Source: Heterohyrax brucei (Eukaryota; Chordata; Mammalia; Hyracoidea; Procaviidae). Taken from it: 64,000 nucleotides of DNA. The notes below the pieces were generated by a model. That model was given only the letters and a program-made list of their open reading frames with translations, was not told where the DNA came from and ran no database searches. The stretch spans positions 125,976,796 through 126,040,795 of the forward strand of contig CM053142.1 in NCBI GenBank assembly GCA_028571685.1, in the 5' to 3' direction. A program made the translations under genes and the position numbers. Positions 47,526 through 59,262 of this stretch are shown in pieces (the first letter of the stretch is position 1; each line of letters opens with the position of its first letter).

Positions 47526-48171
47526 TTCTTAAAGTGAGCATCATTTTGCAAATTAAGTTATTTAAACCGTACTTTTCTTGACCTGTGAAGAGCCAGGGAG
47601 ATGAGGTGAGTCTGTAGAATTTTGTTGTTGTGACAGCCCTAGTAACCATTCATTAGTTTAGAGTTCAAACGTCTTCAGCCCTGATGCCACGAATGAAAAT
47701 AAAAATCAAATAAAAATACTATTAAGTGTCATTCACAGACCTTAAGTGGGAGTGAGAGGCAAGATTGGGAAGTGACAGAAAAAGATCCATCATAGGCACT
47801 GCCTGAGTAGCATTTATGCTGAAGATTGCCTTCTTCTGCCTTACATTGTTTATATAAATAAAATATATTCCACACCCTTTCTCCCTAAGTTGGCACCCCC
47901 CAACCCAAGGCTGAAATATAAGCTAATTAAAAAGAAGCCTAGGAAGCCTTCTTCAACTGGCTTTCAGCCTGCCTTGAAGCCCTCTGAAGTTCACAGCTGC
48001 CCCTTCTCCTGGTATCTCTACCCTCAATTTATTTTACAATAGGAGTAGACTTAATTTTATGTCTTCCCCATTAGGTAGGGTTTGTACCTGTCTCTGCATC
48101 TGTCTCTCTCTCTCTGTCTGACTTTTGTCTCAAAGCCTAGCACAAAACTTCTCATAATATTGTTTGGTTGA
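47526..48171. other. Intronic DNA, nothing recognised
   Basis: A short CT-rich stretch near 48098-48120; otherwise no feature. Confidence 0.4.
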
Positions 48172-48621
48172 TGTCATGGATTGAATTGTGTCCCCCCAGA
48201 AATGTATGTGTTGATTTGGCTTGGTTTGCAGTTCCAGTATGGTGCCCTTCCTCCCGTGTGTTGTGAACCCTGCCTCTGTGATATTGATGATGGAGAATGG
48301 TTTACAGTTGTGTTAGCAAGGCAGGACCCAAGCTTGTGGACTATAAGGGAGAGAAGTGAGCTGAAGAAGTTGGGAACCTCATACCACCAAGAGAGAAGCA
48401 CCGAGAGCAGAGCACCTCCTTTGGACCCGAGGTTCCTGTGCCAAGAGGTCTCACTGGATTTGGACTCAGCCTACCAGACTGTGATAAATTCTCTTACTGA
48501 ATGGACTTAGAATTTTTGTAAATAGATTTGCAGCTTACCAGACTGTCTCAATAAAGCTTCTCTACATGAAACCTTCCACTTGTGATATTTTCTGTTAGAG
48601 CAGTACCCGGTGACTAGGACA
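48172..48621 (+). repeat. 5' LTR of the MaLR-type element
   Basis: TGTCATGGATTGAATTGTG... to ...GACTAGGACA. Poly(A) signal aataaa at 48550-48555. Confidence 0.92.
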
Positions 48622-48626
48622 GAGTT

Positions 48627-48644
48627 TGGTACCAGGAGTGGGGT
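48627..48644 (+). promoter_or_regulatory. Primer-binding site, tRNA-Leu type
   Basis: TGGTACCAGGAGTGGGGT is complementary, from recall, to the 3' end of mammalian tRNA-Leu(UAA) plus CCA over all 18 bases. It lies 5 bases after the 5' LTR, as expected. This is the ERV-L hallmark. Confidence 0.88.
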
Positions 48645-48796
48645 ACTGCTCTAACAAATACCTAAAATGTGGAAGTTTTTTTGAGACTGTGAGTAGATGA
48701 AAGAAGGCACCCAAAAGAACTGCTAGCACCTGAGGGCAGCAGATGGTGAGGAAAGCAACAGCAGCAGTGAACTGGCAGCAGCAGAACCAGGAGCCT

Positions 48797-48990
48797 ACCC
48801 ACAGAATGAGAATGCTGAATGCCTGTGCGCAGGAGGCTACTTGATGGAGTGGGGTGCCTCTGGGCACTTGACTTGGCGGAGCTAGGCTTGCTGACCCACA
48901 GAACAAGAGAGCTGAGTGCTTCTGCGGGAAGCTACTTGATGGAGTGGGGTGACTCCAGGCACTTGAATCAATGAAGCTATGGAGCTAGTG
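48797..48990 (+). repeat. 97-bp tandem repeat inside the MaLR-type element
   Basis: Two units start acccacagaa at 48797 and 48894 and share 'ctacttgatggagtggggtg' and 'gcacttgaat/c'. Diverged from each other. Confidence 0.85.
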
Positions 48991-49452
48991 TTGGAACACT
49001 TGCCCTGTAAGGCAGTTGTGGGGTTGTGGCCCGGTGAAGATGTAGGGTTGTGGCTGCAGGTTGGCGAGAAGTTGAGCTACCTGGGTCTCAGAAAGTATGG
49101 CCAGGAAAGGGTGGAGCCAGGGCTTTCTGTGTTTGTGGGAGTGGAACTACCACTCTGTTGGGTTTAGGGTACGCCTAAAGCCAAGGGGGCAGAGTTCTGT
49201 CGAAGTGGGCCTGGAAGGCCAAGAAGAAGCCCAGGTGCCTCCATTAAGAATCTGGAGAGTGTGGCCAATACCAAGATTTGGAAGGGAGTAGTTATGAAAT
49301 GTCTCAGAGTATGGAATAATGTTTTTGAAGTCTAACATAATGTGTTGTGATAATCTGCCTGGTGTGTGTTGTAAATGAAAACTGTTGCTGTGCTATGAAT
49401 GACTATTTTGTGTGTTCTAATGATACGATTTTTGGGGTGCCGAAGGGTGGGA

Positions 49453-49898
49453 TGTCATGGATTGAATTGTGTTCCCCCCAAAATGTATGTGTTGATTTGG
49501 TTTGGAGTTCCAGTATGGTGCCTTTCCTCCCATGTGTTATGAACCTTGCCTCTGTGATATTGGTGATGGAGAATGGTTTGCAGTTGTGCTAGTGAGGCAG
49601 AACTCAAGCTTGTGGAATGTAAGGGAGAGAAGTGAGCTGAGGAAGTTGGGAACCTCATACCACCAAGAGAGAAGCACCGAGAGCAGAGCACGTCCTTTGG
49701 ACCCGAGGTTCCTGTGCCGAGATGTTCTCATTGGATTTGGACTCAACGTACTGGACTGTGATAAATTTTATTACTGAATGGACTTAGAATTTTTGTAAAT
49801 GGATTTGCAGCTTACCGGACTGTTTCAATAAAGCTTCTTTACATGAAACCTTCCACTTGTGATGTTTTCTGTTAGAGCAGTACCCAGTGACTGGGACA
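49453..49898 (+). repeat. 3' LTR of the MaLR-type element
   Basis: TGTCATGGATTGAATTGTG... to ...GACTGGGACA; aataaa at 49827-49832. Confidence 0.92.
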
Positions 49899-50013
49899 GT
49901 TCATAACTAAATGAAAATCTATATGCATTACCATCTCTAACCTAGGCTGATGTCCACATAATTTCATAGTAACTGCCAGCATATATTGAATAGTACTGAT
50001 TATGAAGTGTAAC

Positions 50014-50538
50014 TGTCATGGATTGAATGGCGTCCCCCCAAAAATACCATGTAGCCATGTGGCTGGGCCATGATTCCCAGTATCCTGTAACTTTATTGCA
50101 TTTTGTGGTTTTCCTGTTGCTGTATGTTAAATGATTACGGTGGAACTGTAAATCCCTTTATAGGATCACCTCCCTGCTCCCCTGTAAAGGAAGTTTCCCT
50201 GGAGTATGGCTTGCCCTACCCCAGTCCTTTGATCCTGCAAGAGATAAAAGGAAAGGGAAGCAGGCAGAGAATTGGGAATCTTGTACCATCAGGAAAGCAG
50301 CACCGGGAGAAGAGCACGTCCTTCAGACCTGAGGTTCCTGCACCAGGATGCTCCCTGGACAAAGACTGATGCAATACTGGACTTTCCTCCAGAGCTGACA
50401 AGGGGAAAGCCTTCCCCTGGAGCAGGCACTCTGAATATGGACTTGCAGCCTACTGGACTGTGTAGGAATAAACCTTCCTTTGTTAAAGCCATCCACTCTG
50501 TGGCATTTCTGTTAGCGCAGCACTGGCTGACTAAAACA
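50014..50538 (+). mobile_element. MaLR-like solo LTR
   Basis: TGTCATGGATTGAATGGCG... to ...GACTAAAACA with aataaa at 50467-50472. Same family as 19094-19594 and related at both termini to the LTRs of the neighbour element. No clear target duplication. Confidence 0.85.
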
Positions 50539-50739
50539 ACACCCTTGCAAATAAGCTAGAAACCTGAAAGTGTGGATACAGGCAATGTGTTATATGAAAA
50601 GGTAGGTGAATAGGCAGTAAACTCGCAGGTAGTCTTTACTGGTATATTAGTCTTAGACTGATTTGCCATAGTCCAAGTCTCAAAAGGAAAGGTCTCCAAC
50701 TGGTCTACTTTTATTGTACTAAAGTTCTCCCAGCTGTTT

Positions 50740-51385
50740 CGCCTTTGGGAGACAAGTGACCTGTAGCGCTTTGTGTAAGGCCTGGATTTGAAGCTGGTTA
50801 TTCTGGCCTCAGAGCCTGTACTTAACTTCTATGTAGATCTTAAAAACTTTCAAGAATGAGCGCTGCGCACTGCTATGTGCTTCACATGCATCCTGTCATT
50901 TGATCTCACCACTCCTTTGTCAGTTTGTTGTGGTGGCTTGCGTGGTGCTACAATGCTGGAAACTAAGTCATTATTGTTTCAGATACCAGCAGGGTGACCC
51001 ATGTTGGACCAAGTGCAGGCAGAGCTTCCAGATTAAAACTAAAAATAAAACTTTCAAAAAATTAGACATTATAAACGCTGTGAATCACCACAGAATATTG
51101 TCTGGCACCATGCTGAAAGATAAGCCCTCTGTGTCGGAAGATGCTACACAGCAGCCACAACAATGGACTCAAACGTACCAGTGTTCACACAGGTGACATA
51201 GGATGGAGCTGTAAATGGGTCACCATGCCTTCGAGCTGCCTTGACAGCAACTGATAACACTGTTTAATTCCTATTTTAACCCTAGAGGAGGTAAGAATCA
51301 AAGAAGTTCACAAACTTGCCCAACTAGTAAGTGATAGCTCTGGAATAAAATCGGGCTCTGCCTGGCTCCAGAGGTTGTATTCATT
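50740..51385 (+). repeat. MIR pieces, split by an RTE derivative
   Basis: 'gcctggatttgaagctgg' and 'gcgcactgctatgtgcttcacatgcatcctgtc' precede the insertion. 'acttgcccaactagtaagtgatagctctgg' follows it. Possibly two MIRs in tandem. Confidence 0.6.
50915..51262 (+). mobile_element. Internally deleted RTE derivative inside MIR
   Basis: Same structure as 10870-11240: 5' RTE block ('tttcagataccagcagggtgaccc', 'ggcagagcttccagatt'), then the deleted junction and 3' tail ('gcagccacaacaatggactcaaacgtacc'), ending 'gccttgacagcaactgataac'. Confidence 0.75.
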
Positions 51386-51928
51386 AGAACTGGCTCAATA
51401 TATTAAAGAACAAGAAGGCTGGGGATTGCAGGTATACAGCTCCTGGCACTCTGTAGTCTTCAAATTTGTTCTGCTACTTGCTCCTGAAGGGATTAAGCCT
51501 CCAGGGACAAATTGAAGCTAAAACATGGAGGGACTGAGGCTACAGGCCTCTGATAAGCGAGGTCTTGCACCCTTCAGCACAGGGTGTCCCGCTGGCCCCA
51601 AATCCTGATAACTCCTCACAAGCAAGTGGGCTTGCAAGGCCATGGTGGTACCTGGTGATTTCATTAGCCTGGTGTTTATATAAATTCATTTACAGTTAGA
51701 GACCTCTTACATACTGATTGTAGAAAATAAATCTTAGGTTGTTGACAAGAAAATCCAAAGCACATTGTCAGACGCAGCAGGCTGTATGATGAGGAAGTAC
51801 TGTTAACTAGCATACTGCTTTTCATTCCTCCCCCACTACCACCAGTTTGTTTTGTTTTCAGGTTCCTTGAATTCCAATGCTTGCTATATGTCACAAATAG
51901 TTTAGAACTATTTGTCATTCCACTGAAA
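51386..51928. other. Intronic DNA, nothing recognised
   Basis: No frame or repeat that I can name. Confidence 0.4.
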
Positions 51929-52048
51929 ACCCTGGTGGTGTAGTGGTGAAGTTTGAATCTGCCTGGCACTCCTTGGAAGCTCTATCAAACAGTTCTACTC
52001 TGTTCTATAGGATCACTATGAGTTGACTTGACAGCAGTGGGTTTGGGT
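51929..52048 (+). repeat. AfroSINE with internal deletion
   Basis: 'gaaaaccctggtggtgtagtgg' jumps to 'gtttgaatctgcctggcactcc', losing the 'ctgctaaccaaaagg' segment; ends 'acttgacagcagtgggtttgg'. Confidence 0.9.
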
Positions 52049-52116
52049 CTGGGGTCATCCCATTATTTCAGTCCAGTATTTATTAGTGGTACTGTTGAAC
52101 GATGAGGAGCAGAAAA

Positions 52117-52285
52117 TGCCAAACACACAAACCTGCTGCTGTTGCGTTCAATCCAGCTCATAGTGACCCAGTAGGACAGAGTAGAACTGCTATTTATGGT
52201 TTCCAAGGAGCTGCTGGTGGTCTTCAACTGCTGGCCTTTTGGTTAGAAGCCATTCATTTTAACCACTGAGCAACTACAGCTCCAA
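52117..52285 (-). repeat. AfroSINE
   Basis: 'gttgcgttcaatccagctcatagtgaccc', 'gacagagtagaactgctatt', 'ccttttggttagaagcc'. Confidence 0.88.
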
Positions 52286-53274
52286 ACACATAGTAGGTGT
52301 TTAATATATTCATGTTAAATGAATAAATTAGTGAACCTAGTAATTAACTATAAAACAGGTTCCTCCCCTTCATTTGTTTCTCACCAGATGCCTCTTTCAG
52401 CCCTACAGGATATAAGGCAATACTAGGGTCTGAAGGTGTATTAGACATGGCTGGTACCCTAGATGAACTAATAGGACAGTCCACAGTGCTGGTCGGTACA
52501 CAGAAATGTATAACACGTGGCAGAAGTTCTGAAATACTATGCATGCGCAGAACAAGGTCCCTCTGGCTGTGGGAAGCAGGGAAGATCTGGTGTCGTAGGT
52601 GTAATATTTAAGTGTACCAGGGAAGATGGGTCAAATGTTATAATAAGGTGCTGAGTAGAACATTCTAGGCCATGAAACTGGCTTAGGAGAAGGCCACAGA
52701 GGCAAGAAAGTGAAGATTCCAAGGAGGAAGCAAGCAATAAGTGACAGTAGTACACTGTACTACTGGTATATTGGTATACCAGTAAGGTATATTGGAACAA
52801 TATTGAGAAGGCCTTCAACTCCATGGTGGTGGGAATCATGTCGAATTTAAGAAAAATGATCAAAGAGAATATGACCAGAGAAAAAGTCCTGTAGCCATGG
52901 ATTCTGTTATTTTTCATTCTCTCTCTTCCATGATAAATGAGGTCGTGTCACACCCCAAGCCACCTTTCATATGTTTACAGAATTATTACTGAGATGCAGT
53001 GTGCATCTCAATGGATTCGTAAGCCTTTGTAGGATTAATTCAGTGCTTACTAATTGAGGCTTAAAACCTGCCCTGACATGGCTAATGCTAACTTAGTTGT
53101 AGTCTTCAGCTCAGTTACCCAACTGGCCACTTTTTAAGCACTTCCCTGCCTCCCTTGTTTTGCTGTTTTGGTCCACTCATGCCCATCACACCTGTTTACT
53201 TGCCTGTCACTATATCTCTGCTGATATCACACTTACAGCCCAAGTACTAATCTGTATCTGTCAGAATCTTGAGT
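52286..53274. other. Intronic DNA, mostly unrecognised
   Basis: Possibly L2 traces near 52640-52860. 52740-52795 holds small ggtata/gtata repeats. No exon. Confidence 0.4.
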
Positions 53275-53535
53275 ATGAATTCTTTTGTTGTGATGAAATA
53301 TGTGTAACACAGAATTTACCATTTTAACCCTTTTAAATGTACAGTTTAACAGCACTAAATTACTATTCACTGTGTTGCCCAACCATCACCATTCTCCATT
53401 TCCAAAGCTTTTTCATCACTCCAAACAGAAACTCTATATTGATTAATTAGTAGCTTCCCCTTCCTTCTGTCCCCCTACATCCCTGCAGTAATCTCTAATC
53501 TATTTTCTGTCTCTGTGAATCTGTCCAAGATATGT
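53275..53535 (-). mobile_element. Old L1 3' UTR fragment
   Basis: 'accattttaacccttttaaatgtacagtttaacagcactaaa', 'gcccaaccatcaccattctccatttcc' (in blocks) is the familiar reverse-strand 3' UTR of ancient mammalian L1. Confidence 0.75.
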
Positions 53536-53569
53536 AATATCCAAAATGTCAGCTCTTAGAAGATGGGAA

Positions 53570-53865
53570 CCAAGTCTTTAACCTCTCTCTGCCTCACTTT
53601 TCTCATTGTATAACCCATTGCTGTCAAGTCAGGTCAGACTTGTAGTGACCCTAGAGGCCAGAGTGGAACTGCCCTGTAGAGTTTCCAAGGAGTGCGTACT
53701 GGATTTGAACTGCTGACCTTTTGGTTAGCAGATATAGCACTTAACCTACTATGCCACCAGGGTTTCCGTTGTATAATGGGAATAATAAAAGGTTCTTATG
53801 AAGATTAAATAAGTTACTATTTATAAAATGCTTAAGACAGTGTCTGGCACATAAGTATTATACAG
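53570..53865 (-). repeat. MIR, split by an AfroSINE
   Basis: 'ctctctctgcctcacttttctcattgtataa' before and 'ttgtataatgggaataataaaaggttcttatgaagattaaata' after the SINE are continuous reverse-strand MIR (read in blocks), with 'gtgtctggcacataagtatta' at the end. Confidence 0.85.
53614..53768 (-). repeat. AfroSINE inside MIR, with target duplication
   Basis: Flanked by exact ttgtataa at 53606-53613 and 53769-53776. Ends 'actatgccaccagggtttccg'. Confidence 0.95.
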
Positions 53866-53869
53866 TGTT

Positions 53870-53985
53870 GTATATATGTGTACACCATATATTAAAAGTT
53901 CACATTCACATATATGTGTATGTGTGGGAATATACAATGTGTGTGTGTGAGTAGTATACACACACATATATATAGTAAACATTTA
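53870..53985 (+). repeat. TA/CA/TG-rich simple-sequence region
   Basis: Includes gtatatatgtgtacacc, atgtgtgtgtgtgag and tatacacacacatatatata. Confidence 0.85.
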
Positions 53986-54037
53986 GTAATGTTAAACACA
54001 GGGACATACAATTTGCCATCTACAACAGCCTTCTAAG

Positions 54038-54208
54038 GTGAACCAAACCAAACCGAACCCACTGCTATTGAGTGAATTCTGACTCATAGTGACCCTATAG
54101 GACAGAGTGGAACTGCTCCATAGGGTTTCCCAGGAGTGCCTGGCAGATTCAAACTACTGAACTTTTGGTTAGTAGACATACCACTTAACCGCTATACCAC
54201 CAAATAAC
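54038..54208 (-). repeat. AfroSINE
   Basis: 'aaccgaacccactgctattgagtgaattctgactcatagtgaccc' (in blocks) through 'taaccgctataccacc'. Confidence 0.93.
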
Positions 54209-54225
54209 TTCCCCTATCTAGTAAC

Positions 54226-54395
54226 CGGAAACCCTAGTGGTGTAGTGGGGTAAGTGCTGCATCTCCTAACCAAAAGATCAGTGGTTGAAATCTGCCAGGT
54301 ACTTCTTGGAAACTCTATGGGGCAGTTCTCCTCTCACCTATAAGGTCTCTAGGAATCAGACCTGACTCGATGGCAGAGGGCAGTGGGATGTAGTA
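54226..54395 (+). repeat. AfroSINE
   Basis: 'ggaaaccctagtggtgtagtgg', 'ctcctaaccaaaagatc', 'agacctgactcgatggcag'. Tail to tail with the preceding copy. Confidence 0.93.
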
Positions 54396-55446
54396 ACTAA
54401 CTGGTAGTTCTACTCCTAGAATCTGTATATGCTAATTTCCTTTTTTTTTTTTTTTTTTATTTAACATGACTCAGTGAAAATGTACATATAGGTATAAATT
54501 TACATGCCCACCTATATGCAGCTTCCACTGCTCTCCCTGTCTGGTGACTGCACACTATTCCTCTCTGCTCCATACCTGTCTCATCCTCCCAACAGTCTCC
54601 TTTCCCCTCCTCTCTGTCCACTCCCCTTCCTCCAGCCAGAGGTCAGCAAGATGATATCCTGTAGATGTATAGAACCATAAAGTGCTTCCAATATATGGTC
54701 ACTCTGCATTGCCAAGTCTAATCCATTCCTGTCCAAAGAGTGGACCTTTGCTATAATTTATGGGAAAGGGCAGCATCAGGGCCAGGGGCCTTGCTCTCTG
54801 AGGAACCCCAAAACTGCTGAACCATCAATTGAGGTCTTTTAGTGGAGATCTCAGGATGCACCCCTTTTCATTCTTGTGTTGTCAGTGAGACTCCTCTCTG
54901 TGAGCTCCATCGTGGCTATCACTGGTGGTGGTCGGGCACCATCCGGTTTTTCCGGTCCCAAGTCAATGTAGGCACCCACTCTTATGGGTCTCTCTGTCTT
55001 CTCGGTTGTCTTTACCACATGTCATTTTGGTCCTTGGTGAGCATCCGTTCCTGCTGAGTTGGGACCATATGCTGTGTCCTCGGATGGCAGCTTGGCAGCT
55101 TTTAAGACTCCAGACGCCACTCACCAATGTGGGGTGCAGAGAGCTCTCTTAGAAAAACGCTAGTTGTGCCAATTGGCCTGGAATTCGCCTAAGAGCATGG
55201 TCCCCCACCCCCTGCCCCAGCTACTCTATCCTTGCAGTATTGAGTTAAGATGGAAGGACTACTCAAGTTATGCTGAAGTCCACTTAATGTTGTTCTTGTT
55301 TCTAATGTGTGCTATCACCACTTTCTCCCAGCTAGATTTCTAGTAACTATCTAAACTAAACCCTCCACCCTCCACCCTCTCTCCCTCCCCTCCCTTGCAG
55401 CTGTCAAAGAATCTTGTCTTCTATACACAAGTCTGTTTTTGAGATC

Positions 55447-58400
55447 TTATCGTGGAGGTCTCATACAGTATTTGTCCCTTTGTTGCTGACTCCTTTCACT
55501 CAACATATCTTCCAGTTGAAACCAGGTTAGGAGATGTTTCCTGGAATCAACGTTATTCTTTATCATTGCGTAGTGCTCCATTGAGTATATGTACCATAGT
55601 TTACCTATCCATTCTTCTATTGTTGGGCATCTGGGTTGATTCTGTCTTTCTGCTATCGTGGACTGTGCTGCGGTAAACATTCTTGTGCATGTGTCCATTG
55701 GTGTGAAAGGCCTTGATTCTGTAGGATATATTCCAAGTAGTGGAATTACTGGGTCAAATGGTATATCAATATCCATTTTTTTAAGGAAGCGCCAGATTGC
55801 CTTCCAAAGAGGCTGGACCATTTTGCATCCCCACCAACAGTGTCGGAGGGTTCCACTTTCTCCACAGCCTCTCCAGCATTTGTTGTTTTGTGTTTTCTGG
55901 ATCATGGCCAGTCTTGTTGGGGTGAGATGGTATCTCATTGTTGTCTTGATTTGAATTTCTTTAATAACTAAAGACCGTGAACACGTCCGCATGTGGTTTT
56001 TGGCTGCCTGGATCTCCTCTTTAGTGAAGTGTCTGTCCATCTCCTTTGCCCATTGCTGAATTCGATGGTTTATCTTCTTCTTATTGATATTTTGTAGTAT
56101 CTTATAGATTATGGAGGTCAGGCGTCGATCTGACATAGAGTTGCCAAATATTTTTTCCCATTCTGTGGGTGTTCTTTTAATTCTATTAATAAAGTCTTTG
56201 GATGAGCAAAAGTGTTTGATTCTTAATAGTTCCCATTTATCTATTTTCTCTTCTGTTGATTGAGGTTTCTTTGACACATTTTGGAGTCTGTCCTCATTGT
56301 GTCTTAAAACTTCCATTGTTGTTCCTACCTTTTCTTGGATGAACTTTATGGTTTTAGGTTTGATATTTAGGTCTTTTACCCAGCTGGAGTTGGTTTTTGT
56401 ATAAGGTGTAAGATATGGATCTTGATTCAGTTTATTGCAGATGGATAACCAATTTTGCCAGCACCATTTGTTGAAGATACTGTTTTTACCCCAGTTTAAT
56501 GTCTTAGGGCCTTTGTTGAATATCAACTGTTCATAGGCAGATGGTGTCATCTCTGGGGTCTCAATTCTGTTCCATTGATTGATCTGTCTGTTCTTGTACT
56601 GGTACCAGGCTGTTTTGACCACGGTGGCAGTGTAGTATGTTCTAAGGTTGGGTAATGAGAGGCCTCCCAGTGTGTTCTTCTTCTTTAGTAGTACCTTACT
56701 TATCCGGGGCTTCCTCCCTTTCCAAACAAAATTGGTGATTTGTTTCTCCATCTCATTAAAAAATGATGCTGGAACTTGTATTGCGATTGCATTATATAAA
56801 TAAATTGCTTTGGGTAAAATAGACGTTTTCACAGTGTTAAGTCTTCCTATCCATGAGCAGGGTAGGTTTTTCCATTTATCTAAGTTTCTCTTAGTTTCTT
56901 GTAGTAAGGGCTTCTAGTTCTCTTTGTAAAGGTCTGTTGTTTCTCTGGTTAGATTAATTCCTAGGTACTTTGTCTTCTTACGGGCTATCGTAAATGGTAT
57001 TGATTTGATAATTTCCTCCTTAACAGTCTCGTTGTTGGTATAAAGGAATCCTGCTGATTTACTTATGTTTATCTTGTATCCTGAGACTTTGCTGAACTCT
57101 TCTATCAGTTTGAGTAGCTTACTTATAGATTCCTTGGGCTTCTCTGCATATACAAACATATCATCTGCGAACAGGGAGATTTTAACTTTCTCTTTGCTGA
57201 TGCAGATGCCCTTTATTTGTTCATCTTGTCTAATTGCTCTGGCTAGAACTTCTAGCACAATGTTGAATAGGAGAGGTGAGAGTGGGCATCCTTGTCTAGT
57301 TCCTGATCTCAAGGGAAAGCCTGTGTCTCTTCATTCAGGATGATGTGGGCAGTTGGCTTTGTATAAATGGCCCTTACTGTGTTGAGGAATTTGCCGTCTA
57401 TGCCCGTTTTGCTAAGAGTTTTTAGCATGAATGGGTGTTGGACTTTATCAAATGCCTTTTCTGCATCAATGGACAAAATCAGGTGATTCTTGTCTTTTGT
57501 GTTATTTATGTGGTTAATCACATTAATTATTTTCCTGATGTTGAAGCAGCCTTGCATCCCTTGTATGAATCCCACTTGTTCATGATGGATTATTTTCTTG
57601 ATATGTTGTTGTATTCTGTTGACAAGAATTTTGTTGAAGATTTTTGCGTCTAGATTCATGAGTGATATCGGTCTGTAGTTCTCTGTCTTTGTTGGATCTT
57701 TCCCTGGCTTAGGTATCAGGGTTATGCTGGCTTCATAGAATGAGTTTGGGAGTACTCCATCCCTTTCCATACTGTGAAATAGTCTCAGTATATTGGGGAT
57801 AAATCTTCTCTAAACGCTTGGTAGAATTCTGCCGTGAAGCCATCTGGGCCCGGACTTTTTTGGTTGGCAGTGTTTTGATGACCTTTTCAATCTCTTCCTT
57901 TGTGATGGGTTTATTAAGTTGTTCTGCTTCACGTTATGATAATTTGGGTAGGTGGTATGAGTCAAGGAATTGGTCCATTTCCCCTAGGTTTTCAAATTTG
58001 TTAGAGTACAGTCTTTCATAGTATTCCGTTATCAAATTTTTGATTTCTGTTGCATGTGTGGTGATAACTCCTCTCTCATTTCTAATTTGCGTTATTTGTT
58101 TCCTTTCCTGGTTTTCTTTAGTAAGTTTAGCCAGTGGTTTGTCAGTTTTGTTGATCTTTTCAAAAATCCAGCTTTTGGTGTTTTCAGTTTTTTCAATTGT
58201 TTTTCTATTCTCTAATTCATTTAGCTCTGCTCTAATCTTTATGATCTCATTTCTTCTGGTACCCGAGGGGTTCGTCTGTTGTTCTCTTTATACTTGTTCA
58301 AGCTGTAGAATTAGTTCTTTGATTTGGTTTCTTTCTTCCTTCCAGATGTGTGCATTTATGGAGATAAACAGACCTCGGAGCACTGCTTTGTCTGTATCCC

Positions 58401-59262
58401 ATAGGTTCTGGTAGGAAGTGTTTTCATTCTCATTGGAATCCATGAATTTCTTTAATTCATCCTTGATTTCCTCTATAACCCAGGTTTTTTTGAGCAAGAT
58501 GTTGTTCAGTTTCCAAGAGTTCCACTTTCTATCTATGTTTTTTCTGCTATTGATTTCAACTTTGATGGCTTTATGATCTGAGAAGATGCTTTTCAGTAAT
58601 TCAGTGGTATGGATTTTGTTGAGCATTGCATTATGGCCTATCACGTCGTCAATTCTGGAGAATGTTCCATGTGCACTGGAGAAGAAGGTGTAGTTGTCTG
58701 CTGATGGGTGGAAAGTTCTGTGTATATCAATGAGGTTTAGTTGGTTAATTGTGTCAGTGAGGTCTTCTGTATCTTTACTGAGCTTTTTTCTAGATGATCT
58801 GTCTAGTAATCAGAGTGGAGTGTTAAAGTCTCCCACTATTATTGTGGGGTCATCTAACTCTCTTTTGAGCGTAGTCAGTGTTTCTTCGACATATTTAGGT
58901 GCTCTCACATTAGGTGCATAAATATTTAATATAGTTAAGTCTTGCTTGTGTACTGAACCTTTCAGCAATAAATAGTTTCCATCTTTGTCCACGATGGTGG
59001 ATTTGACATTAAAATTGATTTTGTCTGAGATCAGAATTGCCACCCCTGCTCTTCTTTGTTCATTATTAGCTAGATATATTTTCTGCCATCCTTTAATTTT
59101 CAGTTTGTTCCTGTCTTTAGGTCTCAAGTGAGTTTCTTGTAGACAACATATGGATGGGTCACGTCTTTTGATCCATGATGACACTCGGTGTCTCTTTACT
59201 GGAGCATTCAGTCCATTCACATTCAGTGTAATTATTGATAGGTATGTGTTCACTGCTGCCAT
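55447..59262 (-). pseudogene. L1 ORF2p pseudogene (endonuclease, RT, Cys motif)
   Basis: Pieces in order: 59262-58810 starts MAAVNTYLSIITLNVNGLN with endonuclease motifs (LNVNGL, QETH, DFNTPL at the end). 58644-58288 is the linker. 57770-57309 is the fingers/palm ('[16 protein letters not shown]'). 57312-56914 holds the catalytic FADD ('[15 protein letters not shown]'). 56832-55447 is a 461-residue open piece with the thumb and the CWRGCGESGTLRHCWWGC motif, ending MRPPR. Breaks lie between each pair of pieces. Unlike the copies at 13626 and 23762, its stop falls before the polypurine tract. Confidence 0.93.

Larger units (their letters stand above)
48172..49898 (+). mobile_element. Two-LTR ERVL-MaLR-type element, non-coding inside
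   Basis: 5' LTR 48172-48621, internal region 48622-49452, 3' LTR 49453-49898. The 5-bp flanks are gttga and gttca, an imperfect target duplication. The primer-binding site at 48627-48644 matches tRNA-Leu. A purine tract (gaagggtggga) precedes the 3' LTR. No gag, pro or pol frame is visible, so it needed another element's enzymes. By eye the LTRs differ at roughly 35-40 positions plus one small gap (about 8 percent), so the insertion is old. Confidence 0.9.

Noticed and set aside
48181..48510. Frames of 91-109 residues repeated at 49502
   Set aside because: They lie in the two LTRs of the MaLR-type element, which are non-coding.
50272..50559. 95-residue frame similar to minus-strand frame at 19106
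   Set aside because: Both are within LTRs of one family.
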